A DNA stretch of 64,000 nt from a bacterium. GTDB taxonomy: Bacteria > Pseudomonadota > Alphaproteobacteria > Rhodobacterales > Rhodobacteraceae. The position numbers and the translations under genes are program-made. Positions 8,707-17,071 of this stretch are shown one piece after another. The stretch lies in NCBI GenBank assembly GCA_016124195.1, contig WGOE01000013.1:1-64000 (forward strand), in the 5' to 3' direction. Numbering within the stretch: position 1 is the stretch's first letter; each line of letters opens with the position of its first letter. The notes under the pieces are model-generated. The model did no database searches and was not told the origin of the DNA. It was given only the letters and a program-made list of their open reading frames with translations.

Positions 8707-9186
8707 ATGAAGACCGTGAACTGGGCCCTGCCTTTGGCCACTGTCGCCGCCTATGTTTTGCTGGTGGGGTATCTGGGGCCGCAACTGGTGGCCGATGCCG
8801 GGGGCGCGTTGCCCTTCGATCTGCGGCCGATGGGCTATAGCCTGGCCGAGGCGCGGGCTTATTTGGCACTTTTGTCGCCGGCGGGGGTGGCGCTCTATCT
8901 GGGGCCGATCCGGTGGGCGGACTCGCTGGTACCAATCCTTGTTACCGCGACGCTGTGCCTGCCCCTGCGCGGGCGCGGCCAGATCTGGTTCCTGCCGGCG
9001 CTGGCTTATGGTCTGTTCGATCTGGCTGAAAACGTTGCCGTGGCGCGGCTTTTGCATCAGGGAACCGATGTCGAGGCGCAGGCCGTGGCGCTTGCCTCGG
9101 GGTGCACGCAGGCGAAATATCTTTGCCTGGCCGTAGCGGTGGTGCTGGCGCTGTTCGGCCTGTGGCAGGCCTGGCGCAAGAGATGA
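8707..9186 (+). CDS. Small integral membrane protein of unknown function
   Basis: 159 residues, start ATG after GGGGA. Four hydrophobic segments can be drawn (about 7-30, 52-70, 78-112, 136-153), with a positively charged C-terminus (WRKR). A conspicuous [13 protein letters not shown] sits in the loop after the third segment. I do not recognise the family. It lies between aroA and cmk, 45 bases after aroA and 35 before cmk, so it is probably co-transcribed with them, but nothing ties it to aromatic or nucleotide metabolism. Confidence 0.75.
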   Translation: MKTVNWALPLATVAAYVLLVGYLGPQLVADAGGALPFDLRPMGYSLAEARAYLALLSPAGVALYLGPIRWADSLVPILVTATLCLPLRGRGQIWFLPALAYGLFDLAENVAVARLLHQGTDVEAQAVALASGCTQAKYLCLAVAVVLALFGLWQAWRKR

Positions 9187-9221
9187 GCGGGACGGGCCCG
9201 AGGCGAAAGGAAGCGGCGCCG

Positions 9222-9815
9222 ATGATCTTCACCGTGGCGATTGACGGGCCGGCGGCGGCGGGCAAGGGGACGATCGGTCGCGCCGTGGCCGAACGCTTTG
9301 GCTTTGCCCATCTGGATACGGGCGTTCTGTACCGCGCGGTGGGGGCCAGGGGCGGCGATCCGGTTCTGGCCGCGCGCAGCCTGACGCCAGAGGATCTGGC
9401 GCGGCACGACCTCCGCACGCTGGAGGCCGGTCAGGCGGCCAGCCGGGTTGCGGCCATAGGCGCCGTGCGCGAGGCGCTGACCGCGTTTCAGCGCGACTTT
9501 GCCCGACGCGAGGGGGGTGCGGTGCTGGATGGCCGCGACATCGGCACGGTGATCTGCCCCAAGGCCGAGGTCAAACTTTTCGTCACCGCCGCGCCAGAGG
9601 TGCGGGCCGAACGGCGCTGGCGCGAGGTGGGCGGCGATCTTGCGCAGGTGCTGGCCGAGGTCCGCGAGCGCGACGCGCGCGACATGGCCCGGGCCGAGGC
9701 GCCGTTGCGGCCGGCCGAGGATGCGATCCTGCTTGATACGTCAGAGATGAGCGTGGAGGCCGCCGTGGCCGCAGCGCTGGCCTTGGTCGAGGCACGCCTG
9801 AACCGCGCGACCTGA
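9222..9815 (+). CDS. cmk: Cytidylate (CMP/dCMP) kinase
   Basis: Phosphorylates CMP and dCMP with ATP. P-loop [13 protein letters not shown] at residues 9-21, then [28 protein letters not shown] (the NMP-binding Asp/Arg signature spans this stretch) and [18 protein letters not shown] (LID region). The frame is open further upstream, but ATG 9222, preceded by AAAGGAAG, gives the family N-terminus and 197 aa, which is slightly short of the 205-225 typical of E. coli-like Cmk but usual for Rhodobacterales. It is the last gene of the plus-strand block; the glycosyltransferase on the other strand ends only 12 bases away. Confidence 0.95.
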   Translation: MIFTVAIDGPAAAGKGTIGRAVAERFGFAHLDTGVLYRAVGARGGDPVLAARSLTPEDLARHDLRTLEAGQAASRVAAIGAVREALTAFQRDFARREGGAVLDGRDIGTVICPKAEVKLFVTAAPEVRAERRWREVGGDLAQVLAEVRERDARDMARAEAPLRPAEDAILLDTSEMSVEAAVAAALALVEARLNRAT

Positions 9816-9827
9816 CCGGAAGCGCCC

Positions 9828-11702
9828 TCAGCGCGGGCCGGGCGGGTCCTTGAACTGGTCCTGCCAGAAGGCCTGCGAGGTCAGATGGGGAAAGTCCGCA
9901 AGCCAGCGCCGACGCAGGCCACGGTAGCCGGCCATCAGCCGGATCAGGTTCCAGACCATCCGCAGCCCTTCGCGCAGAAGGGCGGGCTTGTCCTGGCGCA
10001 GGGTCATCGCCTCGGTCCCGTCAGGCGACAGAAGGGTGATTTGCGCCGCCCCCCAGCACTGCGAAACCAGCCTGCGATGGGTGCGCGGCAGGGTGACGTG
10101 ATTGCCCCAGCCCGCGAAGAAGGGCAACAAGAGCCCGTTCAGCGAGACCTGCATCGCAAGGCGCTGCCAGCGGCTGGCCGGGTCGATCCGGCGCCGTTCG
10201 GGCGGCGGCGGGCCGGAAAGCGGTCGCCAGACCTCGCGCCGGCGCAGCGCCGCAATCTCGGCACGCCGGTCCGCCACATCGGCATGGGCTGCGATATGGC
10301 CGGGCCCGCGCAGCACATCCTCGACCGCCAGGTTGAGCGCCTGCAGCGACTCGCTCCGCGCCAGCACCAGAAGCCGCAGGAAAAACGAGGCGGGCGCGCG
10401 CAGGGCCCAGATCCGCCGCCGCGGCATATGCGGCAGCAAAAGGATCTGCAGCAGGTCGCAGCGCAGGCTCAGATATTGCACCAGCGCGCTGTCCTTGTCG
10501 GCGAAATCCTGCGCCTGATAGCTGATCACCCCGGGCAGGGTCAGAATCCGGAATGGGTTGACGATCGAGAAATTCACATCGTCGCCGCGCACGAAGAAGG
10601 GAAAGGGCCAGTGGCGCACGGCGGCGATCGGAAAGGCGAAATACCAGAAGGCACCGTAGAGGTTGGGCAGGGGCGGGGCCAGATAGGCGAACTCGGCCGC
10701 AGTCAGCGCCTCGGCATCCAAGAGGTTCAGGTCGGTGAAAAGAAAGCGGCAACGCCCGGTGAAGACGGCGCCGTTTTCCCAGACGACGGTGGGTGCGTCA
10801 GCCCGGGTCAGCGCGCCCGCGATGGCCACCGCAGGGTCGGTCGCATGGGCCAGAAAGGTCCAGGTCCGCAGGATCGAGCCCATGTCGACCCAGGCGTCGT
10901 CATCCATGAAAAGGCAATGCGTGTCGCCGCGCGCGATTGCCTCGGCCAGACCGCGGGCAAAGCCGCCGGCCCCGCCCAGATTACGGTTGCCGATCAGGGT
11001 GACATGAGGCAAGGGCGGCAGGCTCAGGCTGCGGTCATTGTCGACGATCAGCAGATGCAGCAGGTCGGCCAGAGGGTGGTCGCAGAGCGCAGCACTCAGG
11101 CGCCGGGCCGTGGCCGTCGCAGCCTCTGGCCGGCGAAAGGTGGTCACGCACAGAAGAAGCCTGGGCCTGCGCCGCGGCGCCTGCGGCGTGACCCAGTCGA
11201 TCGCCACGATCCGCCCCGCCGTGACGGCACGCAGGGTTAGGGACAGTACGCTGTCGCCCCGGCCGGCGAGCCAGTCGGTCAGGTCCAGCGTGGTGGGCCA
11301 GTTACTGGGCAAGTCGAACTCGCAGCACAAGACCTGTCGCCCGCCCGGTGCCTCGGCGGCCACTTCCAACACGAACCGGCCGGTGCCGCGCACCGCAAGG
11401 CCCAGATGGTCGATACCGCAGACACGGTGCCATTTCAGCCAGGAGAACAGGTTGAAGGCCGTGTCCAGCCCCACAACGCCACCCGGTTCGAAGCAGAGTT
11501 CGCGCCCCGCGACCGAAACGCCGCCGCCCAGCCGAAAGCAAAGCGCCGGGTCGGGATGCACCTCCGGGTCCGGCCAGACCAGTTCTTGCAGGACATGCCA
11601 TCCCGACGCATCGCAAAGCCGCGCCTGATCCTCGGTCCCGGCGATTTCCTGCACCACGGCCCCTATGCTTGCGCCCCGGCCCCGTCTGTGCCGGAAAACC
11701 AC
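9828..11702 (-). CDS. GlfT2-like family 2 glycosyltransferase (galactofuranosyltransferase type)
   Basis: 624 residues with the layout of GlfT2: an N-terminal beta-sandwich domain (about 1-180), a GT-A catalytic domain (about 190-430) and a helical C-terminal region. The GT-A core has RLLLCVTTFRRP, NRNLGGAGGFARG and the metal-binding DxD as FMDDDAW. A later FFVRGDDVNFS corresponds to the acceptor/base region, where GlfT2 has WDD-type residues. It probably adds sugars (possibly galactofuranose) to a surface polysaccharide; the substrate is not certain. The start is GTG 11702, only 14 bases behind the phoH stop, so it is likely in the phoH operon, an odd partner. It is convergent with cmk. No UDP-galactopyranose mutase gene is in the window. 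Confidence 0.85.
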   Translation of the reverse strand: MVFRHRRGRGASIGAVVQEIAGTEDQARLCDASGWHVLQELVWPDPEVHPDPALCFRLGGGVSVAGRELCFEPGGVVGLDTAFNLFSWLKWHRVCGIDHLGLAVRGTGRFVLEVAAEAPGGRQVLCCEFDLPSNWPTTLDLTDWLAGRGDSVLSLTLRAVTAGRIVAIDWVTPQAPRRRPRLLLCVTTFRRPEAATATARRLSAALCDHPLADLLHLLIVDNDRSLSLPPLPHVTLIGNRNLGGAGGFARGLAEAIARGDTHCLFMDDDAWVDMGSILRTWTFLAHATDPAVAIAGALTRADAPTVVWENGAVFTGRCRFLFTDLNLLDAEALTAAEFAYLAPPLPNLYGAFWYFAFPIAAVRHWPFPFFVRGDDVNFSIVNPFRILTLPGVISYQAQDFADKDSALVQYLSLRCDLLQILLLPHMPRRRIWALRAPASFFLRLLVLARSESLQALNLAVEDVLRGPGHIAAHADVADRRAEIAALRRREVWRPLSGPPPPERRRIDPASRWQRLAMQVSLNGLLLPFFAGWGNHVTLPRTHRRLVSQCWGAAQITLLSPDGTEAMTLRQDKPALLREGLRMVWNLIRLMAGYRGLRRRWLADFPHLTSQAFWQDQFKDPPGPR

Positions 11703-11716
11703 CCGTCAGGGCAAGC

Positions 11717-12736
11717 TCAAACGCCGTGCGCCTCGTCCGCCTCATAGGCCTCGATGATCCGGCCGACCAGCGGGTGGCGCACCACGTCCTTCGAGGTGAA
11801 GTAGTTGAAGCTGACGCCCTTGACGCCCTTGAGGATGCGCTCGGCCTCGGCCAGGCCCGAGTTGGTGCCGCGCGGCAGGTCAACCTGGGTACGGTCGCCG
11901 GTGATGACCATGCGGCTGCCCTCGCCCAGGCGGGTCAGGAACATCTTCATTTGCATCGAGGTGGCGTTCTGCGCCTCGTCCAGCACGACGAAGGCGTTGG
12001 ACAGGGTGCGCCCGCGCATGACGGCCAGGGGGGCGATTTCGATCCGCTTTTCCTCTAACAGCTTTTGCACCTGCTTGGCCGGCAAAAAGTCGTTCAAGGC
12101 GTCGTAAAGCGGCTGCATGTAGGGGTCGATCTTTTCCTTCATGTCGCCGGGCAGGAAGCCCAGACGTTCGCCCGCCTCGACCGCAGGGCGGCTGAGGATG
12201 ATCTTTTCGACCGCACCCGAGATGAACATGGTGACGCCCACGGCCACCGCCAGATAGGTCTTGCCAGTACCCGCAGGCCCGATGCCGAAGCCCAGTTCAT
12301 TGGCGAACAGGTTGGCGACATAGGTCTTTTGCGCCTCGGTCCGCGCCTCGACGCCCTTCTTGCGGGTGCGCAGTTCGGTAGCACCGGCCTGAAACATCTC
12401 GATCTGATCGCCCAGCGGACGCATCGTGTCGCTGGCCGGGCGGCCCATCCGGATCGAGCCGTCTATGTCGCCGGCCGAGATGTGCTTGCCCGCCTCGAGC
12501 CGGGCGTAAAGCCCGCGCAACACGGCCGCAGCCTGTTCGCGCGCGGATTTGTCACCGATCACCGCCAGCCGGTTGCCCCGCCTCAACACATGCACGCCGG
12601 TCTGATGTTCGACCTGGGCCAGGTTGCGGTCAAACTCGCCGCACAGCTCGATCAGAAGGCGGTTATCCGGGAACTCCATCAAGGTCTCGATGACGTCTTC
12701 CGGGCGGGTCGGGGGGGTCAGCGCGCTGATGCCCAA
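11717..12736 (-). CDS. phoH: PhoH-family ATPase (YbeZ)
   Basis: PhoH-like P-loop ATPase; the YbeZ branch is thought to work with YbeY in RNA metabolism. Walker A is GPAGTGKTYLAVA (about residue 145) and Walker B is FVVLDEAQNAT, followed by sensor residues in MVITGDRTQVDLP. An N-terminal KH-like part precedes the ATPase domain. 339 aa is normal. The ATG at 12736 follows AGAAGGAGAG. Its natural neighbour ybeY lies more than 10 kb away on the other strand. Downstream (14 bases) is the GlfT2-like gene; upstream are the lipoprotein/OmpA-like pair and miaB, all on the same strand. Confidence 0.95.
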   Translation of the reverse strand: MGISALTPPTRPEDVIETLMEFPDNRLLIELCGEFDRNLAQVEHQTGVHVLRRGNRLAVIGDKSAREQAAAVLRGLYARLEAGKHISAGDIDGSIRMGRPASDTMRPLGDQIEMFQAGATELRTRKKGVEARTEAQKTYVANLFANELGFGIGPAGTGKTYLAVAVGVTMFISGAVEKIILSRPAVEAGERLGFLPGDMKEKIDPYMQPLYDALNDFLPAKQVQKLLEEKRIEIAPLAVMRGRTLSNAFVVLDEAQNATSMQMKMFLTRLGEGSRMVITGDRTQVDLPRGTNSGLAEAERILKGVKGVSFNYFTSKDVVRHPLVGRIIEAYEADEAHGV

Positions 12737-12947
12737 TGGGCTCTCCTTCTGGTGCTAGATTCAGTCGAAGCTGTCTGGTCCTACGCAAAGTGTGGGGCCG
12801 GCGCGCCGATCTGTCCAGCGCGGAATTGCCCTTGCAGATCACACTTGCCGAAGGATGCGACATTGCGATGACAAATCGGGCAGGCGGCGCACCAAATGCG
12901 AAAGGCCGCAGGGTCCTGCGGCCTTGGCGCGGTGCTGGCGGATGGGC

Positions 12948-13295
12948 TCAGTTGGTCGGCACCCAGTCCGGAACCTTTGGACTGTGCGCTCGGTAATCGC
13001 CCAAGACGGTGCCCGGAGGATAGAGGTTGTTGCAGACCGGCAGACCGGATTTCGGATCGTAGCGCCGGCCGGAATAGCCCTCGACGCCGTCGTCGATGAT
13101 CCAGCCCTGACAGCCGTCGGGGTCATAGGCGATGGCCGCCTTGCCGTTCACGCCAAGCCCGGTCTGGTCATAGCCGGTGTCATGATTGCTGGCGATGATG
13201 GTGTCCGGGCTTTGGTGATAGGGAACCAGACCGGCCCCTTCACAGGCCGAAAGCGCGGTGACGGCCACAATGGCGGCGAGGTGAACGATACGCAT
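12948..13295 (-). CDS. Small lipoprotein with a DGC...PVC module
   Basis: 115 residues starting MRIVHLAAIVAVTALSAC: a lipoprotein signal peptide with lipobox LSAC, so Cys18 should be lipidated (lnt is in this window). The mature protein has a 31-residue segment with two Cys (DGC ... EGY ... DPKSGLPVC) that aligns without gaps to a segment of the OmpA-like protein encoded just upstream, 18 of 31 identical. I chose ATG 13295 over a longer frame because it sits on the OmpA-like gene's stop codon (TGATG), a coupled start, and puts the signal peptide at the N-terminus. No family recognised; probably an envelope protein. Confidence 0.82.
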   Translation of the reverse strand: MRIVHLAAIVAVTALSACEGAGLVPYHQSPDTIIASNHDTGYDQTGLGVNGKAAIAYDPDGCQGWIIDDGVEGYSGRRYDPKSGLPVCNNLYPPGTVLGDYRAHSPKVPDWVPTN

Positions 13296-13888
13296 CAGTT
13301 TTGCCCCCAGGTGTAGCACACGACCTCGACACGGCGATTGAGGCGCATGCCCTCTGCCGTCGCATTCGACGCGATCGGCTGGCGTTCGCCATAGCCGATC
13401 TGGCGTTCGACCACCGCACCGACCGAGCGGGCGACATCGGCCACAGCCTTCGCGCGGCGCTGCGACAGGCCCATGTTGTATTCATCCGAAGCCCGGCTGT
13501 CGGTATGGCCATAGATGGCATAGCCAAAAGCGCCGGCCTTGCGGAAGAACTCGGTCAGGCGACGGCGGCCATCCGCGGTCAGTTGCGCCGAATCGGTGGC
13601 GAACAGCGTGTCGGTGTTTTCGGTAAAGCAGGTGTTCTTGGCCAGACAGACGGGTTTACCGGTCTTGGGATCGACCCGGTCGAGCATGTACCCCTCAAGC
13701 CCGCCATCGGCCCACCAATGCATGCAGCCGTCGTCATCGACCCAGATGCCCCAGACGATCTTGCCCGCGATCTGCGGAGCCGGTTGCGCCGCCACGCCCT
13801 GCGCCATCGCGAAATTTGCGCTGAAAAGCCCAGCCGACAGGGCCAAAGCCCCTATCGCTATCCTCAAAGCGCTGGAAATGCGTTCCAC
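13295..13888 (-). CDS. OmpA-like (C-terminal peptidoglycan-binding) protein with a DGC...PVC module
   Basis: About 197 residues. An N-terminal signal peptide (ending near ANFAMA-QG) is followed by a short module with two Cys (DGCMHWW ... EGYMLDRVDPKTGKPVC), then an OmpA domain containing the peptidoglycan-binding core GHTDSRASDEYNMGLSQRRA and NRRVEVV near the end. The start is the GTG at 13888, eight bases after a strong AGGAGG; the longer ATG start at 13927 would put a charged stretch before the signal peptide. The stop overlaps the start of the lipoprotein gene. Probably a periplasmic or outer-membrane protein anchored to murein; its specific role is unknown. Confidence 0.87.
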   Translation of the reverse strand: MERISSALRIAIGALALSAGLFSANFAMAQGVAAQPAPQIAGKIVWGIWVDDDGCMHWWADGGLEGYMLDRVDPKTGKPVCLAKNTCFTENTDTLFATDSAQLTADGRRRLTEFFRKAGAFGYAIYGHTDSRASDEYNMGLSQRRAKAVADVARSVGAVVERQIGYGERQPIASNATAEGMRLNRRVEVVCYTWGQN

Positions 13889-14181
13889 AGCCAAGGCCTC
13901 CTGTAATGCCAAAAACGCGCGGCACATGCCACGACGCTGCAGAAGAATTGCCCGTCAGGCCGAATTAAGTAAAGAAAATTCTCGACTAAGCATTTGAAGG
14001 CAATAGAGAGTGGTTGCGGATTTGGAAACCGGACCTTGGCTTTTGATTACATTGCGGAACCAGTGGAAACATGGCGCCGCAATGCTGGCGCGATTGCCAA
14101 AGCCAAAGCAGGCTGCAATTCAACGCAAGGTTGAAATCACCGCACGAAAGTACGCCAAGGTTGCAAAAACAGAATCAGCCT
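13889..14181 (-). promoter_or_regulatory. relatively AT-rich gap before the OmpA-like gene
   Basis: The stretch 13950-14060 is noticeably richer in A/T than its surroundings, as expected for a promoter of the minus-strand OmpA-like/lipoprotein pair. On the minus strand TTGCCT followed 17 bases later by AATTTT is a weak -35/-10 candidate. A 72-codon plus-strand frame (14010-14228) runs into miaB and has no Shine-Dalgarno; I do not consider it a gene. Confidence 0.3.
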
Positions 14182-15492
14182 TCAAAGGACGGGCGCAGCC
14201 GCCAACGAATTCGACGAGGCTGCCGTGATCCGGACCCGCACCAGATCGCCAACCTTGCCACTCTCATCCGCCACATGCACGGCCATCAGATGTTCGGATT
14301 TGCCCACCATCTGCCCCGGCAGGCGGCCCGGCTTTTCATAAAGCACGCTGGTTTCGCGCCCGACCATGGCGCCGAGCGCGGCGTGCTGCTGATCGAGGAT
14401 CAGGGCCTGAAGGGCATAAAGCCGGGCATCGGTCACCTCGGCCGGCAGTTCGGGCTTTTCTGCGGCAGGCGTGCCCGGTCGCGGCGAGTATTTGAAGGAA
14501 AACGCCGCGCCATAGCCAACCTTGCGGATCAGATCCAGCGTGGCCTCGAAATCGGCATCGGTCTCGCCCGGGAAGCCCACGATGAAATCGGAGGTCAGCA
14601 GAATGTCCGGCCGCGCCGCGCGAATACGGTCGATCAGGCGCAGGTAATCTTCGGCCCGGTGCTTGCGGTTCATCGCCTTGAGACTCCGGTCCGACCCCGA
14701 CTGCACCGGCAGATGCAGATAGGGCATCAGCTTGGGCTGGTCGCGGTGTGCGGCGATCAGATCGTCGGCCATGTCGTTGGGATGGCTGGTGGTGTAGCGG
14801 ATCCGGTCCAGGCCCTCGATCTCGGCCAGGGCCTCGATCAGATGCCCCAGCCCCACATCCGCCCCGTTGCGCTGGCCGTGATAGGCGTTGACGTTCTGGC
14901 CCAGAAGCGTGATCTCTCGCACCCCGCGTTCGACCAGACCGCGCGCTTCGGCCAGAACCCGGTCCACCGGACGCGAGGCCTCGGCGCCGCGCGTATAGGG
15001 CACGACGCAGAAGGCGCAGAACTTGTCGCAGCCCTCCTGCACGGTCAGAAAGGCGGTTGGCCCGCGCCGGCCGCTGCGTTCGGGGAGAAGATCGAACTTG
15101 GCCTCGGCCGGGAAATCGGTGTCCACCGGCCGCCCCCCGGCCCGCGCCAGCGCCGGCAGCCGGTGATAGGCCTGCGGCCCCACGACCAGATCGACCAACG
15201 GCATGCGCTGCATGATCTCGGCGCCTTCGGCCTGCGCGATGCAGCCGGTCACGCCGATCTTGACCTCGGGCCGGGCGAGTTTCAGCGGGCGCAGGCGGCC
15301 AAGGTCGGAATAGAGCTTCTCCCCCGCCTTTTCGCGGATATGACAGGTGTTGAGCAGGACCAGATCGGCCTCTTCGGCGACCTCGGTCGTCACATAGCCT
15401 TCGGGCGCCATGGCTTCGGCCATGCGCTCGCTGTCATAGACATTCATCTGACAGCCATAGGTCTTGATGAAAAGCTTCTTGGGATCTGACAT
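14182..15492 (-). CDS. miaB: tRNA-2-methylthio-N6-dimethylallyladenosine synthase
   Basis: Radical-SAM methylthiotransferase that makes ms2i6A37 in tRNAs. N-terminal UPF0004 domain with three cluster Cys (YGCQMN, NTCHIRE, VTGCIAQ); radical-SAM core with CxxxCxxC as [17 protein letters not shown]-terminal TRAM domain (about residue 370 on, with [17 protein letters not shown]). ATG 15492 ([14 protein letters not shown]) gives 436 aa and the standard N-terminus; the 19 extra codons upstream are not conserved-looking. In many proteobacteria miaB starts the miaB-phoH-ybeY-corC-lnt string, and it heads the minus-strand part of that string here. Confidence 0.97.
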   Translation of the reverse strand: MSDPKKLFIKTYGCQMNVYDSERMAEAMAPEGYVTTEVAEEADLVLLNTCHIREKAGEKLYSDLGRLRPLKLARPEVKIGVTGCIAQAEGAEIMQRMPLVDLVVGPQAYHRLPALARAGGRPVDTDFPAEAKFDLLPERSGRRGPTAFLTVQEGCDKFCAFCVVPYTRGAEASRPVDRVLAEARGLVERGVREITLLGQNVNAYHGQRNGADVGLGHLIEALAEIEGLDRIRYTTSHPNDMADDLIAAHRDQPKLMPYLHLPVQSGSDRSLKAMNRKHRAEDYLRLIDRIRAARPDILLTSDFIVGFPGETDADFEATLDLIRKVGYGAAFSFKYSPRPGTPAAEKPELPAEVTDARLYALQALILDQQHAALGAMVGRETSVLYEKPGRLPGQMVGKSEHLMAVHVADESGKVGDLVRVRITAASSNSLAAAPVL

Positions 15493-15628
15493 GGCCACAC
15501 GGGATGTTGGGGACCAAATGCCCTTACGCCAAGCGGCCGGCCTTGGCAACGTGCGGCGCCCCTTGCTTTAGCCTTGCGGTTGCGAGACGAAAGGACAGGG
15601 ATCGACCCTGCGGCCAAAGCGGTGAACG

Positions 15629-16498
15629 ATGCGCTATACTTCGCTTGATGATTTCGTGGCAAAGGGCGGTGCCGCGCTGGCCAAGGGGCCGGTCGCGCTG
15701 GTGCTGGCCGAGGACGCGGTCGAGGTCTCGTCCACCGTGCGGCACAATCTGAAGGCGGGCTTTGCGCAGGTGCTGCTGTTGACCGATCCTGAGGTGCCGC
15801 TGGAGCCCGACCTCGAGCCCAAGGTCCACCGGATCGACTATGACGCGCTGGCCGATCAGGCGATGGTGACCGCCGTCAACCGGCTGATCGAGGCGGCGCC
15901 CGGCCTGTGGTTCTATTGCTGCTACAACGCCGAATACTTGTTCCACCCGTTTTGCGAGACGCGCAACATCCGGGAGATGCTGGCCTTTCACACCGAAGAG
16001 CGGCGCGATGCGGTGCTGTCTTACGTGGTCGACCTTTACGCCGATGACCTGAACACCTTTCCCAACGCCGTCTCGCTGGAGCGCGCGCATCTCGACCGGT
16101 CGGGCTATTACGCGCTTGGCCGCCCCGACCCCGCGAACCAGAACCACCCAAAGGAGCGGCAGCTGGATTTCTTCGGCGGCCTGCGCTGGCGGTTTGAAGA
16201 GCATGTGCCGCTGGCCCGGCGCAAGATCGACCGCATCGCGCTGTTTCGCGCCAAGCCCGGGCTTGCGATTCGGCCCGATTTCACCTTCACGGACGAGGAA
16301 TACAACACCTATTCCTGCCCCTGGCATCACAACATCACCACGGCGGTGGCCAGCTTTCGAACCGCCAAGGCGTTGAAAACCAACGCCGGTTCGAAATTCG
16401 CGATCCAGACCTTCCGCTGGCACAATTCCACCCCCTTCGCCTGGCACAGCCAGCAGCTGATGGATCTGGGCCTGATGGAGCCTGGCCAGTGGTTCTGA
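15629..16498 (+). CDS. Conserved hypothetical protein, possible GT-A-like glycosyltransferase
   Basis: 289 residues, soluble, no signal peptide. The overall pattern (N-terminal alternating hydrophobic strands to about 100, WFYCCYNAEYLFHPF at a place where GT-A enzymes have their acidic metal motif, YNTYSCPWHHNITTA and a C-terminal LMDLGLMEPGQWF) recalls a group of Rhodobacterales proteins annotated as family 2 glycosyltransferases, but a clear DxD motif is missing, so the activity is doubtful. It is divergent from miaB (136-base gap) and followed by a 12-bp palindrome AGCCCCGGGGCT at 16510-16521. Confidence 0.8.
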   Translation: MRYTSLDDFVAKGGAALAKGPVALVLAEDAVEVSSTVRHNLKAGFAQVLLLTDPEVPLEPDLEPKVHRIDYDALADQAMVTAVNRLIEAAPGLWFYCCYNAEYLFHPFCETRNIREMLAFHTEERRDAVLSYVVDLYADDLNTFPNAVSLERAHLDRSGYYALGRPDPANQNHPKERQLDFFGGLRWRFEEHVPLARRKIDRIALFRAKPGLAIRPDFTFTDEEYNTYSCPWHHNITTAVASFRTAKALKTNAGSKFAIQTFRWHNSTPFAWHSQQLMDLGLMEPGQWF

Positions 16499-16522
16499 CC
16501 CCCGCGGCAAGCCCCGGGGCTG

Positions 16523-16813
16523 TCAGCCCGGCCCGCACAGGATCAGGGTCTTGAGCACATCGACCCTGCCGGCGAGATGGCGGGCATAGGCCTCCGGCAC
16601 GGCCTCAAGCGGGATCTGTTCGGCGATGAAGACGTCAAGCGATGGGCTGAGGTCGGGCAGAAGGGCTGCGACCTCGGCCAGTTCAGCACCAAAGGCGTGG
16701 CAGCCCAGCAGGGTGATTTCGCGCTCCACCAGCTTGACCGGGTCGATGACAGACTTGGACCGGCCGATGCCGCCAAGGAGGCTGTCATCGCCTACCCGCC
16801 GAATTCGGATTCG
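16523..16813 (-). pseudogene. Remnant of a zinc-type alcohol dehydrogenase (C-terminal end only)
   Basis: A 96-codon open frame bounded upstream by an in-frame TGA (16814-16816). Its product reads like the last quarter of a medium-chain zinc alcohol/polyol dehydrogenase: GGIGRSKSVIDPVKLVEREI, then TLLGCHAFGAELAEVAALL, then EQIPLEAVPEAYARHLAGRV and VLKTLILCG. The catalytic zinc site, structural zinc loop and most of the Rossmann domain, which should lie upstream, are absent: bases 16814-17071 do not encode them. A decayed gene left by deletion or rearrangement, unless a GTG within it starts a short expressed peptide. Confidence 0.7.
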
Positions 16814-17071
16814 TCAGCCGGCCTGCCGGTCACCAATTGGCCGCTTCATCCCCCCGTTATTGCGTACCAACCCAATTGTCAGCCATTTTCTGATCTCGAC
16901 ACGGATTTGAATCCTTCGGGCGAATTTCATGCAATCCATCCGGTCAATTCCTGTCCGGCATCACTGGAAAGCGCGTCGGGAGATCGCAGAATTCGGCTAT
17001 GAGAAGCGGGAACGCGCGCTTATCCTGCGCAGGACGGTCGGGACAAGGCCGCAAAGCCATGGGGATGGGCG
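16814..17071. other. gene-free gap before the DUF2339 gene
   Basis: 258 bases with lower GC than the flanks. I see no coding frame with conserved-looking sequence. TTGAAT (16907-16912) and TGCAAT (16930-16935), 17 bases apart, could be a weak promoter for the plus-strand DUF2339 gene. Together with the dehydrogenase remnant it looks like a scar region. Confidence 0.35.

Noticed and set aside
13889-13927. ATG 13927 as start of the OmpA-like protein
   Set aside because: Would place 13 residues before the signal peptide; GTG 13888 has a near-perfect AGGAGG.
14010-14228. 72-codon plus-strand frame between the OmpA-like gene and miaB
   Set aside because: Overlaps the end of miaB, no Shine-Dalgarno, no recognisable features; more likely promoter DNA of the opposite strand.
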